64,000 nt of DNA, from assembly GCA_900073065.1 (NCBI GenBank), contig FJOG01000016.1, forward strand, positions 248,001-312,000, given 5' to 3'. The stretch comes from Phialocephala subalpina (Eukaryota; Ascomycota; Leotiomycetes; Helotiales; Mollisiaceae). Under the pieces are notes generated by a model that worked only from the letters and a program-made list of their open reading frames with translations, ran no database searches and was not told the DNA's origin. Numbering within the stretch: the first letter of the stretch is position 1; the number at the start of each line of letters is the position of its first letter. The position numbers and the translations under genes are program-made. This document shows positions 1-10,883 of the stretch, one piece after another.

Positions 1-140
1 ATTTAGAAGCTCAATGTTGACCAGGCATCTTGCAACTTCAGCTCTTGGGAAGTCGGCTTCGGCTTCGGCTTCGACTAGAACAAAGTCCCACCTCTTCTGG
101 GACAATTTCCACCCTTCTCACTCCCAACACCCTCATACGC

Positions 141-1544
141 CTAATCATTCTGTCCCAACCCCGAATCTAAACCTCCAATCAGCAAGTTCCTCGTTCTCAA
201 AGCTCAAGAACTTACCAATCTGAATCCTTTGTCCAGTCAACGAAGTGTTTTTCGCGATGTCGATGTATGCTTGAGCACAATCATCCATATCGGTCTATTT
301 TATCAGCCATTACCATTTCAATCATCTTTCCAGAAAGCCAAACTTACATCTCTCTTTAGCCACGCCTTCTTCTCCATTTCTTCCATTGATTCTTCGCCGT
401 ATTTGACTCCCTGGTTCTTGTCAGCACAGATTTCCTTTCGGTAAGGGAAAATAAAGGAGAGAAAGAAGGGAGTGGGAGGAAGGAAGAGGGTAGAGGGAAG
501 AGAATACTAACCCATTCGGTTTTCAATAGTCCTGGAAGGACGGCATTAACCCTAACCTTCGGCCCCTGCGTAGCAGCCAAACACCTCATCAAATGTAACT
601 GCGCCGCTTTGGTCACAGCATACGGCATACAACTACCTCCAGGTATCCTCCTATCCATCTGATTAGTATGCCATAACAAAACCGCAGTTGCTAGGGAGAG
701 CTCTCGGCTTCGGTGCTTCTATACAAAAGAACAGCAAAATACTATGGAATAGACACGTACCCAGCAATCGAACTCGTGATAATAAGCGCTCCTCCTTCGG
801 GGTTGGCAGTGAAGGTTGGGAGAGCTTCACGGAGGAGGATAGCTTGGGCTTTGACATTCACGGCGTAGCAGGTATCCCAGTCTTCGGTTGTGGGAGCTGA
901 GAGGTCGGAGAAGGTGGAGAAACGAGTGTATCCTGCGTTGGAGATTATGATGTCGAGACCACCGAGGAGGGAGATGGTTTCTTTAACTGTTTTTATGACT
1001 TCGGCTTCTTCGCCCATGTCCTGTGGTTTTATCAGCCCTACTTCTTCAAAGTTATATCCTCAACTCTCCAACTCTATTGTCTTTCGTCTCAGAAACATTG
1101 AAGAGAGAGAAAGGACTCACACCACCGACAACAACAGCCTTAACCCCCTCACATCCCGGATCCTTCTCAATCCTCTCCTTAACACCCTTCGCTCGATCCT
1201 CACTCGTGTTATAATTTATCGCAACATTCGCACCCTCTTGTGCGAACTTGACACAAATTAACTCTCCAAGTCCCCTATTCCCAATCCCAAATCAGTAAGT
1301 CTTCTCTACATCACCATATAAACTCAAAATGAAACGAGAAATCGCGATGTAACGCCAAAGTCCCAAGGTGGACCAATAACAAGTACATTTTCAGCACAGA
1401 CGCCGTTGCGAGGTGGGACATCTACGACCCCGACCCCGCATTCTGGAGGGGCTAGAATCTGACTCATGAGGGAGGAAGGGTTTAAGTTACGTACCTTGAT
1501 CCGCCTGTCACGAGGACGTTTCGTTCTTTCAGAGGATAAGGCAT
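141..1544 (-). CDS. Short-chain dehydrogenase/reductase (SDR), 7 exons
   Basis: An NAD(P)-dependent classical SDR of about 264 residues; the substrate is unknown. Exons run 1544-1495, 1274-1121, 1020-761, 650-512, 434-348, 294-216 and 166-141, and the lengths sum to 265 codons. Visible motifs are the Rossmann glycine motif VTGGSRGLGE near residue 11, the NNAG-type ISNAG, the serine segment ITSSIAG, and the catalytic Y-x-x-x-K in PYAVTKAA. The C-terminus QIDSGLGQND is the typical ending of glucose/ribitol-dehydrogenase-like SDRs. The start was chosen because the first ATG is followed at once by the first beta strand (NVLVTGG). The first intron (220 nt) is long for this window. Family assignment is firm; any metabolic role would be a guess. 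Confidence 0.9.
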
Positions 1545-2072
1545 TGTGAATTAGTGTGCAGAGAAGATGGTTGAGAGAGATCTTTTGGATTTATAAGTTG
1601 CTTGTTTGCCAAATAAAGGATGGGAGGTGGGGGTATTCCGTATTTCGGTACCAGGGTCTCGGGATTTCTGCCTCGGTGGTAAGACGGATTGGGAGGTTGA
1701 GCCGGATGGTCCGACCCCGATCGGTATCTATAGATAATAACGGGTATTTGCCGGGTATTGAGAATGGAAGGAGGTTCCTGTCATTTTCAAGGCGTTTGCT
1801 TAGGAGATGCCAGAGTTACATGCACTGAGTGCAACATCACTAGAACGCATCTTACTGGGCAACCCTCTATGCCTTTGTGAAGTAGCTAAAGTACAAGCTG
1901 GACTTTGCAAACCCGAAAGCCAGTCAAATCATCGATGCCACGATGTTGCAATACGATACGATCCGAAGTTATAAGCCTGCTATCCGCCAGCAGACAACAA
2001 CCAATGTCTGCCTGATATCCCACATCAACCATGATATAGCAGCGACTACTTCTGAATCCTAATTATGCCAGC
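1545..2072. other. Intergenic, SDR upstream region
   Basis: About 530 bases between the SDR start and the 3' end of the STF2-like gene, both on the minus strand. It should hold the SDR promoter and the STF2-like 3' UTR. An open frame on the plus strand (1556-1828) shows no recognisable protein features. No RNA gene or repeat was seen. Confidence 0.5.
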
Positions 2073-2934
2073 CTAAGCACTCTTTGGCTTCTCATCATCC
2101 TCGATGCTGCCATCCGAGGACTCGGTATTGATACGTTGAGCAGTCGGAAGCTCATCCTCCTCTTCTAGGGCACCGTGAAGCTCCTCCTCGAAGACAGGCT
2201 CTTGCTCAACGTGCTCGAACTTGGTCTTGAAGTCCTTCAGGCCAGCGGTGTAGGAGCTGCTGTTGGAGCGGCGACGGGCATTGGCGAGGTTGAAGCCTTC
2301 GTCTTGGACTTCGTCACCATCGACACCCCTATGTATATGTGTGAGCCTTGTTCCTTGCCTCAATCATGAGATTGTGGTACTAACCATCCTCCCTTGCCAG
2401 CACCGTTCTTCTTGATCTTCTTGGGGTCGGCGTCAACATGACCGGACTTAGCGAAGTAGCGGGGCAGGTGCTGTTGAGAGATGCAGTTAGCTGACTGATA
2501 GATAGGATAATCTCAAAAGGAAATATGGGGTGGACAGGCAGGCTTACTTCGGTAGCGACGGCAGTACCATCAGCCAATCCAGCGTGGTCTAAAAACAAAA
2601 GGGATCAGCTTCATTCATATGTTCAAACAAGTGGTAACGGTGAAGAGATAAGAATATCCATGCTAGATGGATCGAGGGGTGTCGGGTAGATAATAAACTC
2701 AAACGGATAACGCAGCAGGAGGAAAATGAGGCCTTCATACCACGGTCATTGAACTTGTTGGTCTTTCCCACTGTCAATGGAGTTAGCAGATATTCAATGG
2801 AAGGATTGAAGAAGCTCTTGGGAGCATTGAGATGATGTTGGACACCTGCCAATAGATGCAATTGGGAACAAAGGGATGCGAAGCTGACGCACGAGGCGGG
2901 GTAAACACAAACGGAAAGCTGGGGATCACTTACT
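2073..2934 (-). CDS. STF2-like small hydrophilic protein, start codon split by intron
   Basis: A 137-residue, highly charged protein resembling the yeast STF2/TMA10 family (ATP synthase stabilising factor or hydrophilin; known from family, function here inferred). The N-terminus MGKTNKFNDRDHAG matches the family opening (TNK-W/F-x-D/E-R), and the core HVDADPKKIKKNGAGKGGWG matches the family's KK-GxGKGNWG block. The C-terminus is acidic (HGALEEEDELP, ESSDGSIEDDEK). Exons are 2934 (the single base A), 2770-2741, 2588-2548, 2470-2385 and 2328-2073, summing to 138 codons. The ATG is A at 2934 plus TG at 2770-2769, interrupted by a 163-nt intron with GTAAGT..CAG ends. No other in-frame ATG lies before the conserved block. 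The 5' UTR continues upstream of 2934. Confidence 0.82.
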
Positions 2935-3630
2935 GATTGCGGTTTGGATGTTGATTGAAAGGTTCTTGAATTGAGATCGAAGTTGTTGTGACTTTGTTGA
3001 TTCTTGAGATTGTATGAAGGAGAGAAGAGGAAGTTGGGAGAAGGAGGCGTTCTTAAGAAGGGAGCAGGCGAGCTCCATAGGTCACGCGATTCCTCTATGA
3101 CTGACGAAAGTATTGTCCAAGCTCCCCTTGCAACACTCCACTTCTATTGCCACCCACGTATCACATCAATGCACTATTAAGGGGTAATGCTCCATAGCTG
3201 AGGCGTAAAGTGCTCAATTTCATGCAGACTATTGGTTATGTTGATTTTCTATTCAATTCCTCCTTCCTCTCAGCTCGCAAAGAGCAACAGCGAAACCTGG
3301 GGTAAACGGTGCCCTGACGATGAGCTCCACTTATTTCTAGCGCCCCGCAGCTAGCTCCTTTGTTGCACACCAACATCAAATGGGTTACCGTACTCAGGCG
3401 CGTCATTCCGGCCTCGGCCACCAGTTGGCGACCGTTGATTTTGGATGAGAAACCTCCTCGGGCGTGTGCGCTTATAAATTATTTTTGATATTGTTTCTCC
3501 GCAAACAGGCCTTGTCTTCCACCCATTCTTCACACGACAAACTCTTTAAGAATCTAGGACACTACCTTTCTTAACGATCTCATCCGCCAAAACCCCTCGG
3601 CAAAAGACAAACCTCGAGCGCACAGCAAAG
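2935..3630. promoter_or_regulatory. Divergent promoter, STF2-like / DRE2
   Basis: About 700 bases between two divergently transcribed genes. The part next to 2934 is the STF2-like 5' UTR, rich in CAA/TCAA on the minus strand. A TATAAA lies at 3473-3478 on the plus strand, about 150 bases before the DRE2 ATG, and could serve DRE2. No coding features are convincing. Confidence 0.45.
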
Positions 3631-4719
3631 ATGGCCCCCTCATTCATGATAGACAATGACTCCGATTTCAACCTGGTAGTCTCAGCCACGAAGACCTCCT
3701 CTTTCAACGCACGAACTCTCCTCCTCGCACCCCCCTCTATCTCCAGCCACGAAGAGTCCCTCAGAAATGTCCTCGCATCCCATGATCGCTCCGTCACCGA
3801 CCTGCAAATGCTCGATCGTCTGTCTGCGGGGCTAGTTACTCTCCCAGACTCGACCTACGACTTGATCCTCATTCTCACCGACGCAGATGGCACGCGCGTC
3901 GAGTCCACACAATTGCTTGGTCGAGATGTCTTTGCGAGGATTGTGAGCGCGTTGAAGGCGGGGGGGAAGTTGCAGGCGCAAGATGGGACTTTTGCGAAGG
4001 ATGTTGGTGGGGTGGAGTTGAGGGAGGCGATTTTGGCGGGGTTGGTTGCTGAGGGGGATGCGATGGTTAAGCCGGACTACAGTGCTAGTGAGGCTGTTCC
4101 TCTACGTATGCTAAGGAGAAAGGATAAGGGTGCGGTTTCGAATGCTGGTCCTGCGGTGGCGAGCGCAACTGTCCCGGTCAATGGCAAGAGGAAGAGTGTT
4201 GATATGACTGGGGCTGAAGTCAAGCCGGCTGGTGTTGGATTCGTGGACTTCATTGATGACTTTGGAGAGCCTATGATTACTGGGGAGGACGATGATGACG
4301 ATGAGCTTATTGACGAGGATACACTGCTTACTGAGGAGGAGCTTAAGAGACCTGCCACTATCCGTAAGTCTATTCTATCTTGTTATCATGATACTTGCTA
4401 ACAACCTATAGCTGCCGAGTGTATTCCACGAGTGGGTAAGCGTCGTCGAGCATGCAAGGACTGCACCTGCGGCCTCGCCCAAAAACTCGAAGCCGAAGAC
4501 GCAGCCAAGCGCGCAGGCGCGGATGCCCAACTCAAGACTCTAAATCTTGGAGCGGACGATCTCGCCGAAGTCGACTTCACCGTCCAAGGCAAAGTTGGTT
4601 CTTGCGGCAACTGCAGCTTGGGAGATGCGTTCCGTTGCGATGGATGTCCATACATCGGCATGCCAGCTTTCAAGCCTGGTGAGGAAGTCAGACTTCTGAA
4701 CAATGATGTTCAGTTGTAG
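3631..4719 (+). CDS. DRE2: Fe-S cluster assembly protein DRE2 (anamorsin/CIAPIN1)
   Basis: An electron carrier of cytosolic iron-sulfur protein assembly; in yeast it receives electrons from the diflavin reductase TAH18. Two exons, 3631-4363 and 4412-4719, give 346 residues. The N-terminal ~150 residues are a degenerate methyltransferase-like domain, followed by an acidic linker ([13 protein letters not shown]). The C-terminal CIAPIN1 region shows both cluster motifs: the four cysteines of C-x10-C-x2-C-x-C around [18 protein letters not shown], and the paired motif CGNC-x7-CDGC with the ending [13 protein letters not shown]. The intron lies just before the first cluster motif. The upstream gene is divergent and the downstream neighbour convergent. 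Identification is secure from the cysteine motifs. Confidence 0.97.
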
Positions 4720-5882
4720 AGGCTCTCTCCGTTCCTGTTGCTTTTGGGGGCGTTCTCATAGATGGAATGGCTGGAGTGCCTTTTGCATAGATCGGCTCGT
4801 ATCATATGGACTTTGCCGCGGCGTTGATTTCATGAAAAAGGGAGAATGGAGGGAAAACATAGCCTCAAGGTAAATTGCCTAGGAGCATACTTGCATCATT
4901 GCACGTGGTAGATATCGAAAGGATGAATATGACTTGCGTAGCAATCCCTTCCTTCACGTGGCATCTCAATCATTTTGTTGCGTAAATCTAAATCCTCTAC
5001 AAGTGCAGATGAAGGTTATATTCGGTGGATTTCGTCCTTGCTGCTGCGTGTAGGGTTGAAACAAACTTTCAGATACTCTTAAGGCATTACTCTGTCTCTA
5101 AGAGGTACTAGCCCGTTCCCCTCCTCAAACTTGAGCGTTCCCTTTTGTTGTAAACCAAGGCAAGAGATGGGGATGTTTGACGTGATGGTAGCTGAGGCAA
5201 AAGCGAATAAGGGAAAGTGATCCAAATGCGAGCAACCTTAACTATGTTATCGTTGTCAACAAAGCAGGTCTTACTCGTCTCACATTATATCTTTTCGCTG
5301 ATAATACTCTATTGACAGTGTCTCTTTCCATTATGCAAACAACTTTTCGCTGATGTCCTTGACACAAACGACTGTCAAGTTACTGTAGTGTGTCTTGTCA
5401 ACTCCTCAGACGATGCACTAGAAGCTGGGAGGCATTCAAACTACAAGTAAAACCATATCAATCTCAAAAGGAATGCAGACACCTGTTCATGAAGATGGAG
5501 ACAAAGCAGAGTCTCAATAGATGGCGAAGCAAGCACCCATCAATCATTGCAACCTTGTCGGGTTGTAATTGATAGGTAATGGGCGTCGTTGGAGGGGGAT
5601 TTATACACCTCGAAGTGCGTGAAGCAGGTGACGAGGAGGATCTTGGTGAGTCATTTCTCTGCTATGATAAGTCTATGGTATGCACGATTTCTAGATGTCG
5701 GTCCTTTAGTTATGGGACATTTCGAGTAATAGGAGTTCTTGAAAATTATTGCATTGTTGAAGAATTGTGTCTTGGTAATTGTCTTGATAGCTCTATCTTT
5801 CGTCTATGTTATATCGGATCCTTCCTCCATACTCCTAGGTATTCCAGCCTTCTCTTGACAATAGTTACCAACCTATTCCTCC
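4720..5882. other. Intergenic between convergent DRE2 and SDR2
   Basis: About 1.16 kb between two converging genes. It should contain both 3' UTRs. Short open frames (for example 5390-5572 and 5579-5923, plus) show no domain or family resemblance. No repeat or RNA gene was recognised. Confidence 0.5.
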
Positions 5883-6916
5883 CTACCTCCCAGGAACCTC
5901 CAGTAACACACCCCCATCAATAGCAATAACCTCCCCATTCACATACCTATTCCTCATCAGAAACAAAATCCCCATCGCCATCTCCTCATCACTGCCAGCC
6001 CGCCCCATCGGCACATGTCCCTTATCCTGGATCTTCTCATCTGGTATTTCACTCTTCTGATTCTCATCACTTTCTTTCGTAGTCATTTCGGAAGGGAAAT
6101 AGCCTGGTGCGATACTGTTTACGCGGATGCCGGCTTTTTTGAATTCGTAGGACATAAGTTTGGAGAGGTGGACTGTTGCGCCTTTGGCGGCGTTGTAGCC
6201 GAAGTGGCCTTGTGCGTGACGCATGATGCCGGACATGGAGGAGATGACGATGACGGAAGAGGATTGTGTGCCTTTGTTAGCGGCTTGGAGGAGGGGGAGG
6301 AAGGAGACGGTTGTGAACTTTGGAGGTTGTTAGTATAGCTTCTGGATGGGAAGTAACAAGGGGAAGGAGGTAACATACATAAACAGCAGAGACATTCGTG
6401 TTGAAGGTATCGCTCCACTCCTCGAAACTCTCGTTGTTGAACAATCTTTCCTTCAGCTCTTTCGCATCTTCGCTTTCAGGCTCTGCCTTAGGACCAGAGA
6501 CACCAGCATTGCAGATCAAGAGGTCGATGTGCTTCTCCTTCTTGCTAATCTCTGCAACGAGCTTCTCGAGGTCTGTTTTCTTTGTCACGTCACATGGCCC
6601 AATGCTGGCAATTTGTTTAGCGATGATTATGAGAAAGGAGACATTAAATCTTACGGGACGATCTCTCCACCTTGAGATGGTTCGTGAGACTTGGCTGCGT
6701 TTTCAAGTGCTTCCTTTCTACGACTGGTGATGTAGACCTTTGCGCCGTTTGCTGCTAGTGCTTGTGTTGCCCTATCATAGGTCAGCGTTATATTCATCCG
6801 AAGACCGGATAGAAGACTTACATCAATCCAATTCCCGTTCCACCTCCTGTGACGACACATACAGCACCCTTGGCCGAGAAGAGCTTCTCTGCTCTGAGCT
6901 CTTCCGTGAAAACCAT
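5883..6916 (-). CDS. Short-chain dehydrogenase/reductase (SDR), 4 exons
   Basis: A classical SDR of about 290 residues. Exons are 6916-6822, 6771-6655, 6604-6379 and 6317-5883, summing to 291 codons. The N-terminus has the cofactor motif VTGGGTGIG about 20 residues in. It is followed by ITSRRKEALE, typical of the second beta strand, then CDVT, LLICNAG and ISSMSG. The active site is Y-N-A-A-K in GYNAAKGATVHLSK. The PG motif (APGYFPSEMT) and the ending GEVIAIDGG are family hallmarks. It is related to but clearly distinct from the SDR at 141-1544, and nothing indicates that the two form a pathway. Substrate unknown. Confidence 0.9.
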
Positions 6917-7769
6917 ATTTTACTGTCAAATTTGGGACGTCCTAAAACAGACAAACAAATTTAGAGTGACTGAAGTAGAAGCGATAGTCTGAATTGCAAA
7001 AGGAATCGAGGACGAAATAATGGGATTTCAAAAGTCTTTCCGAAAAGTCAACAAGCAAGCTCCTTATCCCTCTTGCGTCATAATCTGGGGAAGTTCCTAG
7101 CTTCAGGAACGAAGTGAAATCTCGATCTCTCGGTGGACTCGCTAGATTTAGGGGGGCGGGGCTCGCTTGGGCAATTAACCCCTATCAATTAGTGATGGTT
7201 GATTGATGTACCCGATCGATACTAAAAGCGCAACAAGTAGGTCGCAGCCCCGGCAAATCCTCGGGCCTGGTAGGGCTCTTTCTCTGCTATAAAAAAAAAT
7301 TAAGTACTGTTGAATAAATTCTTCATAAGCAAGTACTTTCTCTAGCGAGCATTCTTCGATCTGTCTGTGGTATACGTTCACTACACGCGGTAGGGCTAAT
7401 CTCGGCGAACCGGTGAGTAAGAGGACTGACAGCCAGCCGAAATATAAGGCGATTTGTGGGGATGCTGCAAGTGGTAGCATGTGGGTTCTCTGACTTGCTC
7501 GGTTAGAATTGGGCAGCTTGGGTAGGAACACCTTTCACACTTCATCCCCATTTCCTACATAGCCTCATAAATCTGATTCGTTTTCTTTTATTTCCTCATC
7601 GATTCTGATATGGAATACAATAGAAACGAATTGTACGAGGCGCCCGGTGAGCTCGAACATTTGGCCAAGACTGCAATGTTGGTGATCGGGGTGGAATATA
7701 CTTGATGATGCAGCAGCGAGCCGTGCTCCAATCAATTGACGTCCAGAATTCTGACAACCCCTGTTGATA
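6917..7769. other. Intergenic, SDR2 upstream region
   Basis: About 850 bases between tandem minus-strand genes: promoter of the SDR and 3' side of the arginase-like gene. An open frame on the minus strand (7175-7531) has no recognisable domain and is judged accidental. An A-run lies near 7290. Nothing else was seen. Confidence 0.5.
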
Positions 7770-8735
7770 CTACACTTCTTGCAAACGATCCTTCAACCCT
7801 AGGACAACCTCATCCACCAACCTGCGTGTCATGAGCAGCCCAGGGTCGTGGTCGGGATTCACCTCAGCTATTGTCAAGCCGACGGCCTTGCTGCTGGCGA
7901 GAAAGATACGTAGCGCAGTCATGATATCAGGGAACCTAATACCTGTGTAATTCGGAATATTTCCCAAGGGAAATAGGCCTGGATCGATAACGTCAACGTC
8001 AAGGTGCACGAGAATGTAGTCCACCCGCTCCTCTAACCAGCGTAGAGCTTCTGTTGCGCGCGCGCCGGCGTCCACGACTACGGCATCCGATGTGATCACA
8101 CGGTAGTTGTTGTTAAACAGATAGCCAAGGTGATCACGTTTGTTCGCAGGCGAGCTCGAGTTCAGACCAAATAGGACGGCGTTACTGCTGTCAACGACGC
8201 CGGCACCTCCAGGTCTCGAGAACTGCCGCATGCTTTGTAGCGCTTCGGGCCGCAGCGTCAAGTGCGTGAACGTCATGCTAGCGATGTTACCGCTGGAGCC
8301 AGGCTCGTGCGGGTATGTCAGATCGCAGTCAGCGTCGACGTAGAGCAGACCAACACGGCTCCCGGGGAGGTGGTGCGTCAGAGCTGACATGATAGCGGGA
8401 CAAACCAGGCACTCGCCGCCGAGGATAAGCTGAAAGGGTAGTAGGTCACACAGCGCGGTAGCAGCAAGGGCTGTTGCAATTGTGCTCTTCACGGCCTGGC
8501 AGACAGTGACGGCGGCAGCCTCGTTACGGGCACCACTTGGTTCGGAGTTCGACTCGGCCCAGCCTACGGGCCCGTCTGGTAAGGCGTTGTAGACATTGAC
8601 ATTGAAGCCGAGCGCTCTGAGCTTCTCAACGAGGCCGGCAGCTTGGAGGGCATCGGGGGCGCGGGATTTGCCTGGAAAGACTGACCCCACATCACTGGGG
8701 ACACTAGTGATGCTGATATCGTTGGAGGCTGCCAT
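7770..8735 (-). CDS. Divergent arginase/agmatinase-fold (ureohydrolase) protein
   Basis: An intronless 321-residue protein with the ureohydrolase fold. Landmarks in order: GGECL at 106-110 (arginase GGDHS), DADCD at 134-138 (arginase DAHxD), SGN at 148-150, HLDVDVIDP at 244-252 (arginase SxDxDxxDP) and EVNPDHD at 291-297 (conserved ExNPxxD). The four family aspartates D134, D138, D246 and D248 remain. However, the histidine of GGDH is Cys109, the histidine of DAHxD is Asp136, and the histidine following SGN in arginases is Ala152. Metal binding or catalysis must therefore differ from classical arginase, or be lost. The gene reads GC-rich and has no intron, unlike most neighbours. Its role is unknown; a guanidino- or amidino-substrate enzyme or a pseudoenzyme are both possible. 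Confidence 0.85.
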   Translation of the reverse strand: MAASNDISITSVPSDVGSVFPGKSRAPDALQAAGLVEKLRALGFNVNVYNALPDGPVGWAESNSEPSGARNEAAAVTVCQAVKSTIATALAATALCDLLPFQLILGGECLVCPAIMSALTHHLPGSRVGLLYVDADCDLTYPHEPGSSGNIASMTFTHLTLRPEALQSMRQFSRPGGAGVVDSSNAVLFGLNSSSPANKRDHLGYLFNNNYRVITSDAVVVDAGARATEALRWLEERVDYILVHLDVDVIDPGLFPLGNIPNYTGIRFPDIMTALRIFLASSKAVGLTIAEVNPDHDPGLLMTRRLVDEVVLGLKDRLQEV

Positions 8736-9104
8736 GTTGATGTCGTTTCAATCGCAAGGACGAGAAACTCGCAAAGGAGGCGTCTGACTTATGTAGCCAT
8801 TTCGTAGGCAATGTTGGTCGAAAGTGGGGTACTTCCTTAAAGATTACGCCCTACGTATGACGCGGGTGACTACTTCTGACTGGGGAAGACGGAAGCATGA
8901 TTTGACATGCATTCGAACGTGTGATAATCTTAATTGATTATTGGTAATAGCTCGGGCATTTCAGTTCGCAGGAGGCGTACAGTAAGGAAGAATCGCAGGA
9001 TGTTGAAATATATGTGATTGGCAGAAAGATTCTGAGTGTTCGAGAGGCACCTTCTTGGCACATGAAATTTCAAGCTGGCCTGAAACCAATGATTTCTGTC
9101 CAGA
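8736..9104. promoter_or_regulatory. Upstream region of arginase-like gene
   Basis: About 370 bases between the arginase-like ATG and the 3' end of the exchanger relic, both on the minus strand. It presumably holds the arginase-like promoter. A minus-strand open frame at 8930-9133 overlaps the end of the relic and has no features of its own. Confidence 0.4.
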
Positions 9105-10883
9105 TCATTTCTGGAACCATGCAGCGATCGCAATGGTCAGGTATGTTGAAAATAGCAAAGCACCTGATAACCTAAAACTCTAAGTCAGCAGCATATCGAC
9201 TGAATTGTGATCACGTAATCTTGACTTACCACCCTTTGTCATTTTCCTCGATACTAGACTGCACCACAAGAACAGCTGGAAACAAGACCGTAACCTCGAA
9301 CGGACTGAACAGAAGATCAACACCTGGGATACCTGCCGCCCATCCAATCAATACCATCAGAGGTGTCATGAACATTATTGTCTACAGCCCAAGACCAAGA
9401 GTCGTTTGAGCCACCGTCTCATTATCATACCGATTATCGAGATGTAGTGAAGTTGAATCAAGTCCCAAAATAGGAAGCAGAATCAACCCAACGATTCCTC
9501 TGACGTCCCAGTCTCTTGCGTAAATCCAACCAAACTATCAGAGATGAACAGAATGTGAAGCGCGAGCAGTGCTCCCATGATGAAGAGAAGCGAGATGCTG
9601 AGCCAGAAGTGGGGTTGCGGTTCTTTTTCTCCCACGTCTTCTTTCTCGTTCATCGCATTGATATCTATCAATTCATCCTCTGGTGGCTCGGGCTCTTTTA
9701 CCCTTGATCTCATAGCCGGACGGCCTGGTGCAGCTGCTATCATACCCGCGAGAGACATTGCAAATTTGACGTGCCCACCACTCAGAGCTATGAAACCTTT
9801 GCCTACTTTCTTGTCATCTTTGGAATCGACCAAACTCATGAGACCGAGTAACGAGTACACTCTCCATTCGGAGTAAAGATATAGTCCATAAAGTGATATG
9901 AGTACGACAGAAACACCTCGAGATTGCTTGAGGACGTTGGTGTTGTCGGGCGTTGTAATAATTGAGAGAGCAGTCGGGATGATAAGACCGGTCAAAGCAA
10001 TACTGAGATGCTTGCTGAGTGATACTGCCAAGGACTTCTTCTGGAATCTGTGGCGGGAGTCGTTGGTGAGGATGGCGATGCTAGTTATGAGTAAGATCCT
10101 GAGAAGCATACCTCCTAGAAGGGTGCTTTTGAGGACAGTAATCTGATGGCTGTGAAGGAGAACGGCGGATGTTATTGTCTGGTTGGTATTTCTAAATCCA
10201 GAGGTCAGTACCGTCCGAGCTAACAAACGGACAATTTGCCCGCAAAGAACATAAGCAACAAGTTCTAGTCGAGGATCACCAGCCCATGTTTTGACCTCGA
10301 CCAGGGCTTGTCCAAACATATCCGTCAGTGGCAAAATTGCAAAGAAGTTCACCAGAAAGTCAGCCGTCGATCCACGGTGGGAGTAATGAACAGCAAATCC
10401 GACAGGTGTGAGTAGCAACAACACCCTGACCCATGAAACCATGATAACTGCTGCCAATTGATTATTGACTGTGAAAGGCTTGTGGACCTTTTTCTTCCAC
10501 CTGGATTTCTGCTCTTCACAATTTTCTTCATCTGCCTCCAGCTCATCCAATCCCGCCATGCGATGAAAGAATTTTCCTACAAATCTCCGACGTGCTTTTC
10601 CCCCTTGACTCGGCGGTCTGTGACTAACAAAGTATTGGACACTCGCATTGTCTCCCTGATCCGAGCTAGTGGCATGAGCTGGTGTGGTGACGATTTCATG
10701 GTCGCCTGGAAGAAAAAGCCCCTCTTGAACACGTGGAGGCTCTGTAACATTATGTCCAATAGGTGTCTCATTGTCCGATGCCCATGTTCTCGATCTTCCC
10801 GGTGCCTCTGGACCCCACGAGGAGGCTCTAGCTGGGCTAGGAGTGGTTCTATTGCGACTGAAGGGGTTGTAAGAATCGCCCAT
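9105..10883 (-). pseudogene. Decayed vacuolar-type Ca2+/H+ exchanger (CAX/VCX1 family)
   Basis: The frame from 10883 to 9483 gives 466 residues: a polar N-terminus, then membrane segments resembling the first half of CAX exchangers (SWVRVLLLLTPVGFAVHY, VNFFAILPL, STLLGGMLLRILLI, SRGVSVVLISLYGLYLY). It next has the acidic loop and the start of the second half (FISDSLVGFTQETGTSEE). The frame then breaks near 9492-9494, where about one base is missing. The homologous sequence continues in another frame as VGLILLPILGLDS, TIMFMTPLMVLIGWAAG and PFEVTVLFPAVLVVQSSIEE. It is interrupted by a TAG at 9382-9384 where the family usually has Gln. A well-formed intron (9229-9172) and the tail LSGALLFSTYLTIAIAAWFQK then stop, ending at 9105. 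The GNxxE and GNAAEH ion-binding motifs are also eroded. Non-functional as an exchanger on this reading. Confidence 0.8.

Noticed and set aside
5390..5923. Two small plus-strand ORFs between DRE2 and the second SDR
   Set aside because: No features; they fall within the expected 3' UTR region and overlap the SDR end.
9382..9430. An intron that would remove the TAG in the exchanger relic
   Set aside because: A GTATGA..TAG stretch of 49 nt exists, but it would delete the segment homologous to the exchanger's conserved second-half motif, so a nonsense mutation is the better reading.
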